In this document: one piece after another, positions 26,676 through 28,239 of the stretch
How the letters are laid out: each line of letters opens with the position of its first letter
How positions within the stretch are numbered: the stretch's first letter is position 1
Assembly (NCBI GenBank): GCA_036398215.1
Contig: DASWHK010000301.1
Location: forward strand, 1 to 28,239
Direction: 5' to 3'
Source of the DNA: DASWHK01 sp036398215
Lineage (GTDB): Bacteria > Acidobacteriota > UBA890
DNA length: 28,239 nucleotides
Program-made: the position numbers and the translations under genes
The notes under the pieces: generated by a model
Told to the model about the DNA's origin: nothing
Database searches by the model: none
What the model saw: only the letters and a program-made list of their open reading frames with translations

Positions 26676-28239
26676 GCGCGCTGTGGTGGGGGGTCGCGGC
26701 GCACCTGTGGCAGACGTCGCTGGTGCTCGCGGCGCTGCTGCTGCTCGACCGCTTTCTCGGCCGCGCGCCGGCGCGGTACCGCGAGCGGCTGTGGTCGGCC
26801 GGCCTCCTCAAGCTCCTGGTGCCCATGCCGCTGCTCCTGATCGCCTGGCCCGGCCTGGCCGAGTGGCGGCGGCTGATCGGGCCCCAGCCGTCGATCGATC
26901 CGGCGCTGGCGACGCTGGGCAGCATTGCCCAGCCCAGCGTCCTGACCGCGCCGCCGCCCGATCCGACGCCGCTGGCGACGAGCCCGCTGGCGCTGGCGCT
27001 GACCGCCGTCTGGGCGCTCGGCTTCGTGGCGTTGACCTGCCTGTGGTGCTGGCGCACCCGCCGGGTGTCGGCGGCGACGCTGGTGCCGTGGCAGGGGCCG
27101 TCGCGCGTCTTCGAGAAGCTCGAGCGCGCCGCCGCGGCGGCGAACGTCGCCCTCGGCCGGGTGCGGGTCAGCGAAGCGGCGGCGACCCCGTGTCTGCGCA
27201 AGCTGTTTCGCCCCGTCGTCGTGCTGCCGGCGCGGCTCGTCGAGCGGCTGAGCGGCGAGGAGCTGCGCGCCGTGCTGCTGCACGAAGAGGCGCACCGGGC
27301 CCGCGGCGACCTCTGGCGCGATGTCCTCGGCGGGCTGACCGTCCGCCTGTTCTTCTTCTACCCGCCGGCCTGGTGGATGGTCCGCCGGCTGCGGCGGAGC
27401 GCCGAGATGGCCTGTGACGAGGCGGTGCTGGGGGCGGGGGTCGACCCCCGCGTCTACGAGGCGGCCCTGGCGAAATCGGTGCGGCTCGGCCTGCTGCCGG
27501 CCACGCCGCGCCTCGGCGCCGTCATCGGCGGCGGCGCGCTGGGGGTCGGCGCGGCGTCGTGTCTGCAGGAGCGTTTGGCTCGTCTACGTTCACCCGGGAG
27601 GTTCCCCATCATGATGCACCATCGTGTCGTCGTCGCCGTCGCCTTCACCTTCGTCGTGGCCCTGTCGCTGTTGCTGCTCACCGACGTCCGCGCCCTGGGC
27701 GTCCCCGGCAGCGGATCCGGCGCCGCCGACTCCACGGCGGCCGGGCCTGCCGGCGAAGCGGAGCAGAACGAGCAGAGCACCGGCCAGAGCGAGCAGAGCG
27801 CCGGCCGGAGCGTCCGGGCAACGCCCCAGGCCGTCGCTCAGGCCGGCGATCTCCGCCGACTGGTCGGGGCGGGGGAGAGGGTCAGCCTCCGTTACCGGGA
27901 TACCGACGTGCGGGAGGTCATCACCCACCTGTCGCAGGTCGCCGGCTTCGCGGTGGCGATGGACTCGCTCGATCCCCGCCGGCCGATCACGATCATCGTC
28001 TCGGACACGCCGGTCCACGAGGTGCTGGCGCTGCTCGCCGAAGACAGCGCCATCCTCTTCGAGGTCCTCGACTCCTCGACGCTGCACGTGCGGTTCCGCA
28101 CGCCGAGCAGAGTCGTCCGGCGTTACAACCCGGCCGCTGCCGAGGCCGGCGGGCCAATGCGGGTCGGCGGCGACATCCAGCAGCCCGAGAGGATCGTCTA
28201 CGTCAGCCCCGTGTACCCGGAGTTGGCTCGCCGCGCCCG
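26672..28239 (+). CDS. M56 (BlaR1/MecR1-like) peptidase fused to STN and TonB C-terminal domains, partial
   Basis: The open frame runs 522 codons from the ATGA overlap to the window edge without a stop. Hydrophobic segments at about 4-26, 40-57 and 106-127 frame the M56 domain, with zinc motif HEEAH (His204-His208) and CDEAVL (Glu250). A further TM at about 318-337 (VVVAVAFTFVVALSLLLLTDV) leads into a Gly/Ala/Gln/Glu-rich linker (about 345-390). Residues 403-470 (VSLRYRDTDVREVITHL, then VAMDSLDPRRPITIIVSDTPVHEVLALL) form an STN/secretin-like domain. The last residues (PERIVYVSPVYPELARRA) are the start of a TonB C-terminal domain. The predicted role is an envelope sensor-protease for BlaI whose periplasmic part touches outer-membrane or peptidoglycan partners. 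The rest of the gene lies outside the window. Confidence 0.87.
   Translation, partial: MSALWWGVAAHLWQTSLVLAALLLLDRFLGRAPARYRERLWSAGLLKLLVPMPLLLIAWPGLAEWRRLIGPQPSIDPALATLGSIAQPSVLTAPPPDPTPLATSPLALALTAVWALGFVALTCLWCWRTRRVSAATLVPWQGPSRVFEKLERAAAAANVALGRVRVSEAAATPCLRKLFRPVVVLPARLVERLSGEELRAVLLHEEAHRARGDLWRDVLGGLTVRLFFFYPPAWWMVRRLRRSAEMACDEAVLGAGVDPRVYEAALAKSVRLGLLPATPRLGAVIGGGALGVGAASCLQERLARLRSPGRFPIMMHHRVVVAVAFTFVVALSLLLLTDVRALGVPGSGSGAADSTAAGPAGEAEQNEQSTGQSEQSAGRSVRATPQAVAQAGDLRRLVGAGERVSLRYRDTDVREVITHLSQVAGFAVAMDSLDPRRPITIIVSDTPVHEVLALLAEDSAILFEVLDSSTLHVRFRTPSRVVRRYNPAAAEAGGPMRVGGDIQQPERIVYVSPVYPELARRA
27596..27613 (+). promoter_or_regulatory. Possible internal ribosome site and start in the M56 fusion gene
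   Basis: GGGAGG at 27596-27601 lies nine bases before an in-frame ATG (27611), which is followed by MHH and a strong membrane or signal segment. Translation from here would give the STN-TonB half as a separate membrane-anchored protein. It could equally be a trace of the point where two genes were fused. Confidence 0.35.

Noticed and set aside
1..28239. CRISPR arrays, tRNA, rRNA and insertion sequences
   Set aside because: No regularly spaced identical repeats with unique spacers, no tRNA-like cloverleaf or rRNA sequence noticed, and no transposase or terminal inverted repeats. The tandem repeats found have no spacers. A covariance-model scan was not possible.

Overview
The window is a GC-rich bacterial chromosome segment that most probably comes from an Acidobacteriota genome. 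The best marker is four complete copies of the 'acidobacterial duplicated orphan permease' (ADOP) architecture: MacB/FtsX-type permeases of about 890-945 residues with two FtsX blocks, each directly downstream of a small PadR-family regulator. A six-bladed beta-propeller lipoprotein, an M56-TonB fusion and a eukaryotic-type MTHFR fit that assignment. The class within the phylum cannot be told from this sequence.

Layout. (1) 71-3488: PadR1-ADOP1 on the minus strand, overlapping by GTGA, with a good sigma70-like promoter, an AT-rich palindrome and a leader built of about 23-bp tandem repeats. (2) 3607-8706: an Ada alkylation-repair regulator (minus), a beta-propeller lipoprotein followed by two tiny coupled reading frames (plus), a response regulator with a helical N-terminal extension (minus) and, divergent from it, a protein made of a long disordered region plus an MshEN domain that carries both cyclic-di-GMP-binding motifs but no ATPase. 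(3) 8707-11968: a patchwork of an ADOP tail fragment, a SpoU-type RNA methyltransferase with a 42-bp tandem-repeat insert, a nucleotidyltransferase pair, beheaded VapC and BrnT toxin remnants, an intact antitoxin and a second ADOP fragment. (4) 11941-21612: three more PadR-ADOP modules; ADOP2 and ADOP3 converge, and PadR3 and PadR4 diverge from a shared 321-bp region. (5) 21686-25309: a secreted repeat-containing protein of unknown function and a 591-residue MTHFR with the C-terminal S-adenosylmethionine-binding regulatory domain typical of eukaryotes. (6) 25572-28239: DoxX, then a BlaI/MecI repressor with two operators in its own promoter, coupled to an M56 peptidase that continues in frame into an STN domain and the start of a TonB C-terminal domain; the window ends inside this gene.

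How the genes work together. Each PadR is expected to repress its own promoter and the coupled permease; each promoter overlaps or lies beside a different AT-rich palindrome, so the modules should respond independently. PadR1 and PadR4 form one subclass and pair with the same type of permease N-terminal prefix, while PadR2 and PadR3 pair with two other prefix types. No ABC ATPase is encoded here, so the permeases must borrow one or act without one. The BlaI-M56 pair looks like a cell-envelope sensor whose peptidase should inactivate the repressor. All domain and promoter assignments were made by eye; no database search was run.
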